From Burkholderiales bacterium (GTDB lineage Bacteria; Pseudomonadota; Gammaproteobacteria; Burkholderiales; Burkholderiaceae_C), in assembly GCA_021732385.1 (NCBI GenBank), contig JAKFVA010000018.1, forward strand, positions 1 to 55,942: a stretch of DNA of 55,942 nt. The letters are read 5' to 3'. Positions 55,692-55,942 of this stretch are shown here, piece after piece; the first letter of the stretch is position 1, and the number at the start of each line of letters is the position of its first letter. A program made the translations under genes and the position numbers. The notes under the pieces were generated by a model. The model searched no databases and was not told where the DNA came from. It saw only the letters and a list, made by a program, of their open reading frames with translations.

Positions 55692-55942
55692 ATGTCAACA
55701 CAAGCGTCCTCTTCCAGTCCGGTGCAAGTCGGTGTGGTCATGGGCTCCAGCTCCGACTGGGACACCATGCAGCACGCGGTGGCGATTTTGCAGGAATTCG
55801 GCATTGCGCATGAAGCGCAGGTGCTGTCGGCGCACCGCATGCCAGACGACCTGTTTGCCTACGCCGAGCAAGCAGCCTCACGCGGTTTGCAAGCCATTAT
55901 TGCCGGAGCCGGTGGCGCAGCGCACCTGCCAGGCATGCTGGC
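55692..55942 (+). CDS. purE: N5-carboxyaminoimidazole ribonucleotide mutase (5' part)
   Basis: The first 83 residues from the ATG at 55692 are present; the gene runs out of the window. [29 protein letters not shown] and [15 protein letters not shown] are PurE signatures with the catalytic Ser and His. It converts N5-CAIR to CAIR, the substrate for PurC. TAAAAT at about 55658 is a candidate -10. purK probably follows beyond the window, as is usual. Confidence 0.95.
   Translation, partial: MSTQASSSSPVQVGVVMGSSSDWDTMQHAVAILQEFGIAHEAQVLSAHRMPDDLFAYAEQAASRGLQAIIAGAGGAAHLPGML

Overview
The window reads as chromosomal DNA of a betaproteobacterium, most likely order Burkholderiales and probably family Comamonadaceae. 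I judge this from the GC-rich coding style and from the families present: TfpX/TfpZ pilin accessory protein, DUF3717, DUF1631, fused indolepyruvate oxidoreductase, yajC-secD-secF followed by DUF1631, and pgk-pyk-fba. No rRNA, tRNA, CRISPR array, transposase or prophage was recognised. About 46 protein genes are supported, two of them cut by the window edges.

Region by region. 1-4 kb: tail of a type IV pilin accessory gene, a BepA-like M48 protease, small membrane and zinc-ribbon proteins, and YaeQ. 4.2-6.3 kb: purB with a divergent glutathione S-transferase. 6.4-13.6 kb: a compact minus-strand operon of eight genes (NTF2-like, SDR, DUF3833 lipoprotein, MFS transporter, chalcone-isomerase-like, Cfa-like methyltransferase, DUF1365, FAD oxidoreductase). 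It looks like the membrane fatty-acid modification clusters linked elsewhere to singlet-oxygen stress and furan fatty acids. A diiron ferritin-like/desaturase-like gene is divergent to it. 15-26.4 kb: rfaE2, glnE, then an overlapping run of yhdP, a nitrilase, a histidine kinase and a FixJ-type regulator. 26.6-34.4 kb: a 56-residue membrane protein whose start codon overlaps that of divergent mltA, a Tat-exported PhoX-like protein behind a candidate Pho box, and fused indolepyruvate:ferredoxin oxidoreductase. 34.7-40.4 kb: yajC-secD-secF-DUF1631. 40.4-45.6 kb: dprA and a LysM protein facing def-fmt-azlC-azlD. 45.6-50.5 kb: glycolytic genes pgk, pyk and fba around a lipoprotein esterase. 50.6-52.4 kb: a small accessory island with an orphan HEPN-domain protein and a higBA toxin-antitoxin pair bracketed by about 40-bp direct repeats. 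52.4 kb to the end: purC, a secreted zinc metallopeptidase, a thioredoxin-TPR protein and the start of purE.

The least explained structure is a family of about 210-220 bp non-coding elements with terminal inverted repeats (core GATAGCGTTACCCGC). One copy is almost perfect (53335-53554, 29-bp arms), one is decayed but recognisable (26376-26584), and one is half-decayed (4011-4216). A 21-bp piece of the arm is also embedded in the fmt reading frame. The two best copies fill gaps between convergent genes. They look like MITE-type elements that may also act as transcript ends.

The functional themes are envelope maintenance (M48 protease, YhdP, MltA, SecDF, LysM protein), membrane-lipid modification, purine synthesis (purB, purC, purE) and central carbon flow (pgk, pyk, fba). 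All functions are inferred from sequence reading alone; no database search was run.
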